Below are positions 44,109-53,098 of a stretch of DNA of 64,000 bases, piece by piece. The stretch is taken from NCBI GenBank assembly GCA_016712745.1, contig JADJQN010000015.1, forward strand, positions 744,001 to 808,000. The letters are read 5' to 3'. Numbering within the stretch: the first letter of the stretch is position 1; each line of letters begins with the position of its first letter. A model generated the notes under the pieces. That model saw nothing but the letters and a program-made list of their open reading frames with translations. It did not search any database and had not been told where the DNA came from. The position numbers and the translations under genes were made by a program. Source of the DNA: Sandaracinaceae bacterium (lineage in GTDB: Bacteria > Myxococcota_A > Polyangia > Polyangiales > JADJQN01).

Positions 44109-44275
44109 GGGGACACGCTCCCCCTTAAAAAGGCGCACGATTTCGGTGACTTGCCGACCGAGTTTGGCCGCGCGAATTTGATACCTCGCCGCGCGGGATG
44201 TATCAAATTCACGCGGCCAAACTCCGTTCGGAACTAGCGAACTTTGTTTATGTTTTAGAGGGGGAGCGTGTCCCC
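44109..44275. mobile_element. Nested 167-bp palindromic element, MITE- or REP-like
   Basis: Outer 17-bp perfect inverted repeats at 44109-44125 and 44259-44275 (GGGGACACGCTCCCCCT and its complement) enclose an inner palindrome. Its 25-bp arms at 44160-44184 and 44200-44224 differ at one position, which is still a G-U pair in RNA, around a 15-bp loop. It holds no reading frame. Ends of the GGGGACACGCTCCCC kind recall repeats mobilised by REP-associated tyrosine transposases. It sits just past the nuoI stop, so it may also end nuo transcription. Confidence 0.65.
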
Positions 44276-44312
44276 AAGTTGTAGCGGTTCGGGTACTGAG
44301 ACGACTACTCGC

Positions 44313-45479
44313 ATGTCTCTTTCCCGCGCGCTCATCATGCTCTCCGTTCTGCTCGGCATCAGTGGGAGCGTTCATTACTACTTCTGGGCGCGGCTCGTGC
44401 GTGACACGAAGCTTCCGCCTCCGTGGAATCGCATCCTTGCGATTGCGCTCGTTGTCCTTGCGGTGTTGTCAGTGAGCTGGATTCTCTTGGTGCGCTTCGT
44501 TCCACGTGACATCGGCGCCCCCGCGTTGTGGCTGACGTTCACGTGGTTCGGCGTGATGTTCTTCCTCTTTGTACTCTTGGTACCGGCGGATCTGATCCGT
44601 GTGCTTACCGGCCTGGGCATGCGCGTAGGGGGCAGTGCCGCAGATCCAGCACGCCGTGAATTTATGTCGCGCGTAATGGGCACAGTTGTCGGCGTCGGTG
44701 CGTTCGGACTGAGCGGCATGGCGGCTTATACTGGATTGCGTTCCGTCGCCATCAAGAAGGTCCCGGTCGTGTTGGCGCGTTTGCCGCGAGCACTGAGCGG
44801 CTACCGTATCGTGCAAATGACCGATATCCACGTCGGCCCGACCATCGGCCAGACTTTTATCGAAGAGCTCGTGCAGAAATCGAACGCACTCGATCCTGAC
44901 ATGGTCGTCATAACCGGCGACCTAGTCGATGGCCGGGTGAGTGAGCTCGGAAAGTTTTGCGAGCCCCTTCGCAACCTGCGCTCACGCGACGGCGTCTACT
45001 TTGTCACCGGAAACCATGAGTACTACTCGGGCGTCGACGAATGGATCGCCTTTCTGCAAACCGTGGGCATTCGCGTGCTACGCAATGAACGCGTATCCAT
45101 CCGCGGGCAGGGCGGATTCGACCTCGCCGGCATCGACGACTTCCGTGCTGGTGATTTCGGCAACGGCCACGGTCCGGATCTCAGCAAAGCACTCACCGGT
45201 CGCGATCCATCACGCTCTCTCGTCCTTCTTGCTCATCAACCGAAAGCGGTGGTCGAAGCGGCCGAGAACAACGTCGACCTGCAGCTGAGCGGCCACACCC
45301 ACGGCGGCCAACTCTTTCCCTTCAACTACCTCGTCGCCCTGGAGCAACCGTTTGTTGCCGGCCTTCATCGCAAGAAGGACACGCAGGTCTACGTGAGTTG
45401 CGGCACGGGCTATTGGGGACCGCCGATGCGTCTGGGCATCCCGGCGGAGATTACGGAAATTGAGCTCCGCAGCGCCTAA
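44313..45479 (+). CDS. Membrane metallophosphoesterase
   Basis: A 388-residue protein with four N-terminal membrane helices (about 1-135) and a calcineurin-like phosphoesterase domain (about 150-388). Metal motifs are MTDIHVGPT, ITGDLVDG, GNHEYYSG, LLAHQPK and SGHTHGGQLFP, in the YaeI/YkuE order. These relatives include UDP-diacylglucosamine or lipid phosphodiesterases; the substrate is unknown. ATG 44313 is chosen because the earlier codons fall in the palindromic element's flank. Confidence 0.9.
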   Translation: MSLSRALIMLSVLLGISGSVHYYFWARLVRDTKLPPPWNRILAIALVVLAVLSVSWILLVRFVPRDIGAPALWLTFTWFGVMFFLFVLLVPADLIRVLTGLGMRVGGSAADPARREFMSRVMGTVVGVGAFGLSGMAAYTGLRSVAIKKVPVVLARLPRALSGYRIVQMTDIHVGPTIGQTFIEELVQKSNALDPDMVVITGDLVDGRVSELGKFCEPLRNLRSRDGVYFVTGNHEYYSGVDEWIAFLQTVGIRVLRNERVSIRGQGGFDLAGIDDFRAGDFGNGHGPDLSKALTGRDPSRSLVLLAHQPKAVVEAAENNVDLQLSGHTHGGQLFPFNYLVALEQPFVAGLHRKKDTQVYVSCGTGYWGPPMRLGIPAEITEIELRSA

Positions 45480-45576
45480 CCGGCCAATCGACCTACGCAG
45501 AAGTCGGGAAAATTTTTCTCTTGCGCGAGCTATTGCGCGGAACCGTTCCATAGTCCGCGCGTCTGGAGATAGAAAC

Positions 45577-47004
45577 ATGAGCAACCGGCGCATTCCATGG
45601 CTCCTGGTCACACTGATCGTCGGCTGCGGCACGGAGCGAACGATGCTGCCGTCAGCAGACGCTGCCGCACCGTCGGATTTGAGCGTTACTTATGACGAAG
45701 GTAGCGCATTCGATGCCAACGCTGTGGACGCGGGCAACGATGGGGCGGAGGCGCCGTCCGATGCGAGTTCTGATTCTGCAGCGTTCGACGCAGGCCTAAC
45801 CACGATAGACGCAGGCTCGGATGCGTCTGCATTGGACGCTGGGAGAGATGCAAGCTACGACGCCGGCGTCGACATGCCAATCACGTGCGCGAGCGACGAG
45901 CGCGTGTGTCGCGGAGTGTGCGTCGCTTGTCCGACGACTGGCGTGAGCACAAGCGCGTGCTCGTTTGCGGGCGCGTGCGTCGCCCGCACGTGCGCCGAGG
46001 GGTACTATCTCATGTGCGGCGAGTGCATGGCGAACAGCACGAGCCCGGCCTTCGCCTCAACCCCATCGTCGACAATCGCCGGACCTGCAGCTTCCATCGC
46101 GTTCGGAACATCGCTCGCGATCTCCCATGACGGAAACGTGTTGGTCGTTGGGGATCCAGATTTCTTCGATGCAGTGTCAGACACACGGCCGGGGGCGGTC
46201 CTCATCTACGCACGTAGCGGCGCCGCATTCGCGAGCACGCCCGTGCAAACACTTGTTGAAACGACCTTCGGCTCGTCCTTCGGAACATCCGTCGCACTTT
46301 CTGGCGATGCGAGCGTTCTTGCAGTTGGGGATAGCGGGATCGGCAAGGTCTATTTGTTTGCTCGTGCCGGTGAGGCCTTCGCCACCACGCCGTTTCAGAC
46401 ACTGAATGAGAGATTTGCATACTCAACGTTCGGCTCGGCGGTCAGTTTCAACTTCGATGCCAGCACGCTGTACGTCGGCGCCGGCGGCACCGACTCGCGT
46501 GCGGGCGAAGTGTACGCATTCGAGCGTAGCGGAGCTTCGTTCACCACAACACCGAGCCAGACTCTTGTGGGTCCATCCGATAGCACCGAGTTCGGTGCAA
46601 GCATCGCGATCACAGAGGATGACGCGACGCTCGTCGTGGGCGGAGGCGGACCGCACGCGCGCGGCGTTGCCGAACACCTCTACGTGTTTGCACGCGCGGC
46701 GGAGGGCGAGTTTCCAGCGAGCGCTACGCAAGCTCTGTTAACGCCGTGCGAGGGCCTCGACTTCGGTAGCAGTCTCGCGTTCACACGCGACGGCGCGACG
46801 CTCTTCGTTGGCGATACTCGCTTCGGCGATATCGGCCGCGTCTATGCGTATGCACGGACGGGCGCAGGGCTCGACGCCACGCCCTTTCAAGTCCTGCTGG
46901 GTGCTTTGGGAACCAGCTTCGGCACGAGCGTCGCCGTGTCCCCCGACGAAACTCGGCTCTACGTGGGCGGGGTGAACTCAGTGTCCGTGTTCAGCTCTCC
47001 CTGA
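45577..47004 (+). CDS. Beta-propeller (FG-GAP-like) lipoprotein
   Basis: A 475-residue protein. ATG 45577 gives lipobox LVTLIVGC, followed by a long Asp/Ala/Ser linker (DAGSDASALDAGRDASYDAG), a Cys-rich knot (about 105-150) and six to seven repeats of the form FGTSxAxSxDxxxLxVGDxxxxxxxGxVYxFxR, a seven-bladed FG-GAP/integrin-type propeller. It is probably surface-exposed; ligand unknown. Confidence 0.8.
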   Translation: MSNRRIPWLLVTLIVGCGTERTMLPSADAAAPSDLSVTYDEGSAFDANAVDAGNDGAEAPSDASSDSAAFDAGLTTIDAGSDASALDAGRDASYDAGVDMPITCASDERVCRGVCVACPTTGVSTSACSFAGACVARTCAEGYYLMCGECMANSTSPAFASTPSSTIAGPAASIAFGTSLAISHDGNVLVVGDPDFFDAVSDTRPGAVLIYARSGAAFASTPVQTLVETTFGSSFGTSVALSGDASVLAVGDSGIGKVYLFARAGEAFATTPFQTLNERFAYSTFGSAVSFNFDASTLYVGAGGTDSRAGEVYAFERSGASFTTTPSQTLVGPSDSTEFGASIAITEDDATLVVGGGGPHARGVAEHLYVFARAAEGEFPASATQALLTPCEGLDFGSSLAFTRDGATLFVGDTRFGDIGRVYAYARTGAGLDATPFQVLLGALGTSFGTSVAVSPDETRLYVGGVNSVSVFSSP

Positions 47005-47044
47005 GGGGGCGCTGTGGGGACCGAGATCCGCGCACGGATTGAGT

Positions 47045-47082
47045 CAAAAAAGAACGGGCCCGAGCGAGAAGCCCGAGCCCGT
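47045..47082 (-). terminator. Intrinsic terminator of the HEAT-repeat gene
   Basis: On the minus strand, a 12-bp stem with two mismatches (47071-47082 against 47054-47065) and a 5-nt loop precedes TTCTTTTTT (47053-47046). It sits 24 bp past the stop of the 47106-49499 gene. The plus side lacks a T-run, so it acts chiefly on the minus strand. Confidence 0.75.
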
Positions 47083-47105
47083 CATGCCCTACCGCGAGCG
47101 CAGAA

Positions 47106-49499
47106 CTAAGCGCTAGCGACGCGGTTCAGCGTGCGCAACTTCTCACGTGCTTCCATCGAACCAACGCCGCGCGAATCGCGAGCGCGAATCAGCAAGCCGC
47201 GTTCGCCCATGTCGCCGAGAATATCGGCGGCGAGGCTACGCAGCGAAGCATCGGTGCCGGTCATGGCTGCGTACAACTTCTCTCGAATGACGGCGGCAGT
47301 GATGCCGTGCGGTCCCGACCAGCCTACGTTCAGGCGCTCGAAGAGACGCTGCCAGGGCGTGGAGTAGTGGCCACCGGTTTCAGTGCCGTCGCGTAGGACT
47401 TGGGCCACGCGCATGCGACGGAAGACAGCGCCGGAGTCGAACATCTCAGGAAGCAAGACGTTGAACGCGTCGTTGTCTTCGCTGTTCAGCGCAAAGTCGA
47501 TGACTTCGCGTGCATCGGGGTTGTCCTTCAAATAAGTGAGCAAGCGTGTTGCGCCTTCCTCGCTGCCCCCGAGGACGACAGCGAACATGGCCTCGCGCGC
47601 CTTGTCCGCGTTGCCGAAGAGCGCGTTTACTCGCGCATCGACCGATGCATCGGCTGCATAACCAACGGCGAGCGACACTGCGCGCTGAACTTCGCCGGGA
47701 AGGCTGCCTTCGAGCAAAGTGACAAGGTCGGCTGCGAGCGTGCGATTCGGTTTCTGCCACAGCGCTTGCGCGTAGTAGCGGCGCGATGCTTCATCGAGGC
47801 TCGAGTTGCGAATCTTCTCGAGCACGGTGCGCATCGTGGCTTCGTCGGCCAGGATGCCCAACGTCTCGCCAGCGGTTGCACGAAGGCGTGCATCGTCTTC
47901 AGCGTCTTCAATCACGGTGAGCAACGCCGGGATCGCATCGGGCTTGCCGTAATATCCCAGCGACTCCATCGCCTTGCGACGATTGCGATAGGCGTTCTCG
48001 TTGGCGGGGCTGGGCTCCGTGAAGTCGATGTCGCGCGGGCGCGTGACCATCGCGAGGATCTGACGATAGGCCGGCTCGTAACGAAGCTCGCCAAGCGCAA
48101 CGAGTGCCGTCTCGACGTCCTCGCCCGCAAGCTCGCGCTCGAGGAAGGGGCCCGCAGACGAATCGCCGCTCGCGCCAACCGCGTGAAGAACTGCCGCGCG
48201 GCGACCGGGATGCGCTTCGAGCATCGCAAAGAGTTCAGCCGATGGAACCGGAGCGTGCAACGCGCGCAATGCATCGAGGGCGTTCTGTGCCGCGTTCTCA
48301 TTGTCGCCCTTGGCGATTTCGACAAGCGCAGGAACGGCGTGCGGGTCACCAAGCTCAGCCAAGCCAAGCGCAGCCGCTGCGCGAATCGCAGGATCGGTTG
48401 CAGCTAGCTGTGCTGTGAGCGATTCGGCCGCGGCCGGATCATGTGTACGGCGGAGCATCTCGACGAGACGAAGCTTGAGCGCAGGGTCCGACGCTGCAGA
48501 CAAGAGCTGGGCCATTCCACGCGCGCCGATTGAACGGCTCATCGCGTCGAAAATCGACTGCTGCATGTCAGGATGACGCGACAAAAGCGCGAACAACGGC
48601 GCGCCTGCGGCCGGATCGCCGGTGCGACCGAGGCCTGCTGCGGCCGTGCGAACGACCTCCGGATCGCTGTCTTCAAGAAGGCGAATCAACGGCGTAACCG
48701 CTTCCGGTGATGCTGCTTCAGCGAGTGCTTGCGCGATCAAGGTGCGCACCGCAACGGTCACGCAACCTGCAGGCGGAGCGGGGGCTGCAGCCGGTGCGCC
48801 GTTTGCGCCCGGTGCTGGCGGAGGCGGGCAGGGCGTGCCCGACGCAAGCGTCGCAAGACGCGTTGGCCCAAGCACATCTGCGATCACTTTCGGATCAAAG
48901 CCCGGCTGCTCTTGCAAGCGTCCCGAGTTGAACTCCGAGATGATCGCGTCGGAGGCACGGGATTCATGCAAGACGGCAAGCGCCCAAGCGATTTGAGCTT
49001 TGTGTCCGATGTTCGTTAGCGGAAGCGCATCAAGCAAGCGTTGCTTGGCAGATTCAGCGGCCGGCAGACCGATGGCTGCAAGCGCTAATGCGGCAGCACC
49101 ACGCACGCTGTCATTGGTATCTGAGAGAGCACCGACGAGGACCGGCACGGCGAGCGCATCGCGATGACGGGTCATGCCGCCGATGTAGAGCAACTTCACA
49201 TCGTCGAAGCGCGTGCGCGGCAAATCATCGCGAATGATTTGCAGGAACTGCTCGCGCGACGGCGCATGCTGAGCCTGAGCCCACACATCGTTCTTGTGCG
49301 CTTCGAGCTGCTGCTGCTTGTACATCATGTAACCGGCCGTACCGCCGCCGACCAAGACGAGCAGAAAGAGGACGCGTCCCAGGGTGCTGGTCTTACGTCG
49401 GATCTGCTTCAGGTCCGGGTCGCGCAAATCGCCCATGTAGGGCTCGGGTGCCGGCGCGGGTCCCGGAAGGTCGTCATCATCAGGCGGAAATTTGGCCAT
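47106..49499 (-). CDS. Membrane-anchored HEAT-repeat protein
   Basis: A 797-residue protein with a short acidic/Pro-rich cytoplasmic tail, one membrane helix near 40-60 (VLFLLVLVGGGTAGYMMY), then HEAT repeats through almost the whole length (AVPVLVGALSDTNDSVRGAA, AVTPLIRLLEDSDPEVVRTA, AIPALLTVIEDAEDDARLRA). A Pro/Ala loop (CPPPPAPGANGAPAAAPAPP) interrupts the array at about 225-250. HEAT solenoids are protein-binding scaffolds. AAGGAG precedes ATG 49499. It resembles the lipoprotein at 59769 in build, and may share a role. Confidence 0.85.
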   Translation of the reverse strand: MAKFPPDDDDLPGPAPAPEPYMGDLRDPDLKQIRRKTSTLGRVLFLLVLVGGGTAGYMMYKQQQLEAHKNDVWAQAQHAPSREQFLQIIRDDLPRTRFDDVKLLYIGGMTRHRDALAVPVLVGALSDTNDSVRGAAALALAAIGLPAAESAKQRLLDALPLTNIGHKAQIAWALAVLHESRASDAIISEFNSGRLQEQPGFDPKVIADVLGPTRLATLASGTPCPPPPAPGANGAPAAAPAPPAGCVTVAVRTLIAQALAEAASPEAVTPLIRLLEDSDPEVVRTAAAGLGRTGDPAAGAPLFALLSRHPDMQQSIFDAMSRSIGARGMAQLLSAASDPALKLRLVEMLRRTHDPAAAESLTAQLAATDPAIRAAAALGLAELGDPHAVPALVEIAKGDNENAAQNALDALRALHAPVPSAELFAMLEAHPGRRAAVLHAVGASGDSSAGPFLERELAGEDVETALVALGELRYEPAYRQILAMVTRPRDIDFTEPSPANENAYRNRRKAMESLGYYGKPDAIPALLTVIEDAEDDARLRATAGETLGILADEATMRTVLEKIRNSSLDEASRRYYAQALWQKPNRTLAADLVTLLEGSLPGEVQRAVSLAVGYAADASVDARVNALFGNADKAREAMFAVVLGGSEEGATRLLTYLKDNPDAREVIDFALNSEDNDAFNVLLPEMFDSGAVFRRMRVAQVLRDGTETGGHYSTPWQRLFERLNVGWSGPHGITAAVIREKLYAAMTGTDASLRSLAADILGDMGERGLLIRARDSRGVGSMEAREKLRTLNRVASA

Positions 49500-49591
49500 C
49501 TCTCGGGCTCCTTGGGGTCGGCGAAAGCCAACCGGGAAATGCGGCACGTAACGATACCGACCTTACTGCCCATCCGGCAATAACCGAGTGA

Positions 49592-50746
49592 TCAGTGCGG
49601 GTTTGTTGCCGGCAGCTGAATATGAAGGATTCGCATCGCATTTTGGGCGTAAATCTTGCGCAAAACGGCCGCCGGAAGGTGGATTCCATCAATCGTCCAC
49701 CGGCCTTGGATCGGTGTGGGAGTAGCCATGCGGCGTGTATCGGTCTCGAAATAACGCCAATGCGCCGCGAAGAAGGCAGGCAATCGCTCGGCTCGGTCGC
49801 GCTCGCGTCCGTGCGAGCCTAGGGAAAGTCCCTCCTCATCGATGCCAGTATCGGAGCCGAAGAGAATGCGGTCTTGCCACCGAATGAAGAACGCCCGCAT
49901 CTCGCTCGCCGGGTGCCGCCCGAACTCAGGCACGCGCGCCGCCGTGTCGATCACAAGATTCGGATAACGCGCGAACATCTGCGCGACCCGCTGCGGATAC
50001 TCGGCGGCATTGCCAAAATGCGCTCCGATGAACGTTGTGTGTGGATGACGCGCAACCCGACGTTCGTACTGGGCAAATAGCTCATCCCAGCTCGGCCACG
50101 GGCGGCCCGGCGCGCTTTCGCCGAAGAAACTCCACCCCGGATGTGCCTGCAACTCCTCGAATCGCTCGTTTTCTCGCGTCGGTGGAGTGAAAAAGGCAAC
50201 CGGGTCACCGCTGTGAATCAGCACCGGCAAACCGAGGGCCCCAGCGCGCTCAAAGAGGATATCGAGCCGCGGGTCATCCACGGCGAGCAGGTTTCCGTCC
50301 GACGTGCGGTAGCCAAGTCCGAGCGCCTTGAAGATCTTTACGCCTCGAGCGCCTAGGCGTTTGCAGTCGTCCACCATTTGGATAGCGCGTTGCGGCCAGT
50401 CCGCGGCGTCCGCCTCGGCGAAGTCGACGTTGCAGTAATAGAGGAGGCGGCCCCCAGTGCTGGCCGCGAGGTCGCGCGACGTCGCAAGGCCCTGCCCGAG
50501 AAGTCCGCCGGACGCATTCACCGCGACGTCGATCCCATTTTCTCGAAAAAGATTCACGGCTTGGGCCGCATGGCTCGCACTGACGTGGGTATGAACGTCG
50601 ATTTTCGGATAAGGCAGAGCCGGGGCTGCTGGAGCGGAAGTCCTTGAACATGCAATGGAAAACAGGACTGTCGCGGCTGCGGTAAGCAGACCTAAACCCT
50701 GTCCATTCGGGGACGCCAAACGTCGTTCGTTCTGCCCAGTTCTCAT
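49592..50746 (-). CDS. Amidohydrolase-family lipoprotein (metal-dependent hydrolase)
   Basis: About 384 residues from ATG 50746 (50758 also possible). The signal ends in lipobox LFSIAC. The TIM-barrel core carries KIDVHTH (metal HxH), RGVKIFKALG, LIHSGDP, TFIGAHFGN and ILFGSDTGID, matching the amidohydrolase-2 group (decarboxylase/hydrolase types). Export as a lipoprotein is unusual for that group. It is divergent from the IHF/HU gene. Confidence 0.85.
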   Translation of the reverse strand: MRTGQNERRLASPNGQGLGLLTAAATVLFSIACSRTSAPAAPALPYPKIDVHTHVSASHAAQAVNLFRENGIDVAVNASGGLLGQGLATSRDLAASTGGRLLYYCNVDFAEADAADWPQRAIQMVDDCKRLGARGVKIFKALGLGYRTSDGNLLAVDDPRLDILFERAGALGLPVLIHSGDPVAFFTPPTRENERFEELQAHPGWSFFGESAPGRPWPSWDELFAQYERRVARHPHTTFIGAHFGNAAEYPQRVAQMFARYPNLVIDTAARVPEFGRHPASEMRAFFIRWQDRILFGSDTGIDEEGLSLGSHGRERDRAERLPAFFAAHWRYFETDTRRMATPTPIQGRWTIDGIHLPAAVLRKIYAQNAMRILHIQLPATNPH

Positions 50747-50789
50747 CCCCGTTCCCATCCTCTTTGCTCGCAAGTGTCCGAAATCGCTA

Positions 50790-50817
50790 TTGACCGAGGT
50801 GCGTCGCCGAATATACT
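50790..50817 (+). promoter_or_regulatory. Candidate sigma-70 promoter of the IHF/HU gene
   Basis: TTGACC (50790-50795), a 16-bp spacer and TATACT (50812-50817), 31 bp before ATG 50849. It argues against translation from 50774, which would lie upstream of the transcript. Confidence 0.6.
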
Positions 50818-50848
50818 CGAACGCAATTCCGTGGGGGGCCCAGTGACG

Positions 50849-51175
50849 ATGACCAAGTCCGAGTTGATCGACGCCGTAGCGCGGCGTAGCAAGATCACTA
50901 AAAGCCGGGCAGAGCTTGTCGTCAACTGTGTGTTCGACACAATGACGGCTGCTCTCGAAAAGGGAGAAGGCATCGAGATTCGCGGGTTTGGCTCCTTCAC
51001 GGTGCGAAACTACAAGCCTTACAGCGGTCGCAATCCGCGAACGGGCCGTCAGGTCTCGGTTCCTGACAAGCGCTTGCCTTTCTTCAAGGTCGGCAAAGAG
51101 CTGAAAGAGCTCGTCGACAACCACGTGCCGAAGAGCGCTGGCGGGGGAACTCCGCCGTCGTCGTCGTCCACCTAG
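50849..51175 (+). CDS. IHF-beta/HU-family DNA-binding protein
   Basis: A 108-residue nucleoid protein. It has the helical dimer core (MTKSELIDAVARRSKITKSR), then IEIRGFGSFTVRNYKPYSGRN, where RNPRTG at the tip of the beta arm contains the DNA-intercalating proline. The N-terminus is closest to IHF-beta. A Gly/Pro/Ser tail of about 13 residues extends it. Start at ATG 50849 (or GTG 50843). tyrS follows after 12 bp. Confidence 0.92.
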   Translation: MTKSELIDAVARRSKITKSRAELVVNCVFDTMTAALEKGEGIEIRGFGSFTVRNYKPYSGRNPRTGRQVSVPDKRLPFFKVGKELKELVDNHVPKSAGGGTPPSSSST

Positions 51176-51187
51176 TTCATCGCACGG

Positions 51188-52420
51188 ATGGGCCAAGTCG
51201 CACCCGAAGAGCAGCTACGCATCTTGAAGAGTGGCGTGGTCGACTTGCATGTCGAGACCGAGCTGCTCGCCTTGCTTCGCAAGGGCAAGCCCTTGTGTAT
51301 CAAGGCCGGCTTCGATCCAACACGTCCTGATTTGCACCTCGGGCACACCGTCTTGATGAACAAGATGCGTCAGTTTCAGATGCTCGGGCACAACGTCGTG
51401 TTCGTCGTTGGAGATTTCACCGCGCAGATCGGCGACCCCTCGGGTCGCAATGCGACGCGCAAGGTGCCGACGCGCGAGGAGATTGTCGAAGGTGCACGCA
51501 CGTACGCGGAGCAAGCTTTCAAGATCCTCGACAAGGATCGCACGCGCGTTGTCTACAACAGCGAGTGGCTAGGCAAGATGGGCTTCGACGACGTGATTCG
51601 GCTCGCCGGTCGCTACACGTTGGCCCGCATGATGGAGCGGGACGACTTCAAAAAGCGCTGGACCGAGCATCAGAGCATCTCATTGCACGAGTTGCTTTAT
51701 CCCCTCGCGCAGGCGCAAGACTCCGTTCATCTCGACGCGGATGTCGAGCTCGGCGGCACCGACCAGCTTTTCAATCTCATGGTTGGCCGCGAAATCATGC
51801 GCGAGTGCGGGCAGCGTCCACAGGTTGTCATGACGACGCCCATACTTGAAGGCCTCTCGGCGCGTGTCGAAAACGGAAAGCTTATCGGCGAGAAGATGAG
51901 CAAGTCGCTCGACAACTACGTTGGAGTTGCTGAGTCGGCAGGCGAACAGTACGGAAAGCTGATGAGCATTTCGGACGCGCTCATGTGGCGCTACTACGAG
52001 TTGCTGAGCACGGTGGACCCGGCGGATGTAAAATCGTTGAAGGCATCGTGCGACAGTGGTGCGACGAATCCCAAAGCAGCGAAGAGCGCCCTCGCCAAAG
52101 AGATTGTTGCTCGCTATCACGACGCAGCGGCCGCGGACTCCGCGTTCGAAGCGTGGGAGAAACAGTTCTCTCGTCGCGAAGTTCCCGACGATATGCCTGA
52201 AGTTCACGTAGCCGCAGAAGGCGACTCGATTTGGCTGCCCAAAGCGATGACTGCGGCAAATCTCGCCACTGGCACGAGTGACGCGCGGCGGAAAATTGAG
52301 GCCGGCGCAGTCGACGTGGACGGTGAGCGCGTGAGCGACGTGAAGGCCGTCTTGAAAAAGGGCGCCCAGTACGTCGTGAAGGCTGGCAAGCGCGCGTGGG
52401 CGAAGATCAGCGTTACTTGA
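51188..52420 (+). CDS. tyrS: Tyrosyl-tRNA synthetase
   Basis: A 410-residue class I aminoacyl-tRNA synthetase. The HIGH-type motif is HLGH (DPTRPDLHLGHTVLM), and KMSKS is present as GEKMSKSLDNY. A C-terminal S4 RNA-binding domain starts near 345 (ANLATGTSDARRKIEAGAVD). Domain order matches the TyrRS type with DLHLGH rather than the TyrZ type. It begins 12 bp after the IHF/HU gene and is probably cotranscribed. Confidence 0.95.
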   Translation: MGQVAPEEQLRILKSGVVDLHVETELLALLRKGKPLCIKAGFDPTRPDLHLGHTVLMNKMRQFQMLGHNVVFVVGDFTAQIGDPSGRNATRKVPTREEIVEGARTYAEQAFKILDKDRTRVVYNSEWLGKMGFDDVIRLAGRYTLARMMERDDFKKRWTEHQSISLHELLYPLAQAQDSVHLDADVELGGTDQLFNLMVGREIMRECGQRPQVVMTTPILEGLSARVENGKLIGEKMSKSLDNYVGVAESAGEQYGKLMSISDALMWRYYELLSTVDPADVKSLKASCDSGATNPKAAKSALAKEIVARYHDAAAADSAFEAWEKQFSRREVPDDMPEVHVAAEGDSIWLPKAMTAANLATGTSDARRKIEAGAVDVDGERVSDVKAVLKKGAQYVVKAGKRAWAKISVT

Positions 52421-52474
52421 GCGATTTAGTGACTATTCACCCCTAGGGATGACGGCAAAAGCCACTACAAGCGA

Positions 52475-52984
52475 ATGCAGGATCTGAGTATCCTGTTTGC
52501 GATGGGGGGAGAGCTCGACTTTCGACTTCTGTTCGAGGAAGCGCCAGACGTGTTGCTGGTGCTTCTGCCGGACACTCCGAAGTTCACCATGGTCGCCGCC
52601 ACCCGCGCCCGCTACGCGGCAACGCAAACCACGCCCGAACAAACGATCGGCGTTGGTCTCTTCGAGCTGTTCCCGGACAATCCAGACGACGCGACTGCCA
52701 CAGGCTCGAGCTATTTGCGGTCGTCGCTCGAACGCGTGCTTGAGACGCGAGCACCTGACACGATGGCTGTGCAAAAATACGACGTGCGCGATCCGGACGG
52801 GAATTTTCAGGTGAAGTACTGGAGCCCGAAGAATATCCCGGTGCTCTCACCCGACGGCGAGGTGTCGTACATTCTTCATCGCGTCGAGGACGTTACGGAG
52901 CTCGTCCGCGCGAGTGAGCTCGGAACAGAGCTCGTAGGTAGAACGCGGGCGATGGAACGAGAAGTGCTCGCTCGCAGTCGTTAA
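52475..52984 (+). CDS. N-terminal PAS-containing fragment of a split hybrid histidine kinase
   Basis: 169 residues: a PAS domain (FRLLFEEAPDVLLVLLPDTP to ILHRVEDVTELVRASE) and the beginning of a coiled-coil linker (RTRAMEREVLARSR). It ends at TAA 52982-52984. The same frame continues LADANSNLRDANTKLAELDA and enters the kinase core, and SRELA is the usual reading in such linkers, so the TAA most likely replaced GAA. Alone, this fragment would be an input domain without output. Confidence 0.7.
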   Translation: MQDLSILFAMGGELDFRLLFEEAPDVLLVLLPDTPKFTMVAATRARYAATQTTPEQTIGVGLFELFPDNPDDATATGSSYLRSSLERVLETRAPDTMAVQKYDVRDPDGNFQVKYWSPKNIPVLSPDGEVSYILHRVEDVTELVRASELGTELVGRTRAMEREVLARSR

Positions 52985-53098
52985 CTAGCTGATGCCAATA
53001 GCAATCTGCGCGACGCGAACACAAAGCTTGCGGAGCTCGATGCGGCGAAGACAGTCTTCTTCAGCAACGTCAGTCATGAGTTTAGAACACCACTGACG

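Noticed and set aside
47400..48407. 335-residue plus-strand frame opposite the HEAT gene
   Set aside because: Antisense shadow of Ala/Leu-rich repeats; composition unlike any real gene here.
50774..50848. Longer N-terminus for the IHF/HU gene
   Set aside because: It would start upstream of the best promoter and adds residues absent from the IHF fold.
872..52984. Stop-codon reassignment as a common cause of the in-frame stops
   Set aside because: One is TGA and one TAA, and both codons are used as ordinary stops throughout the window.
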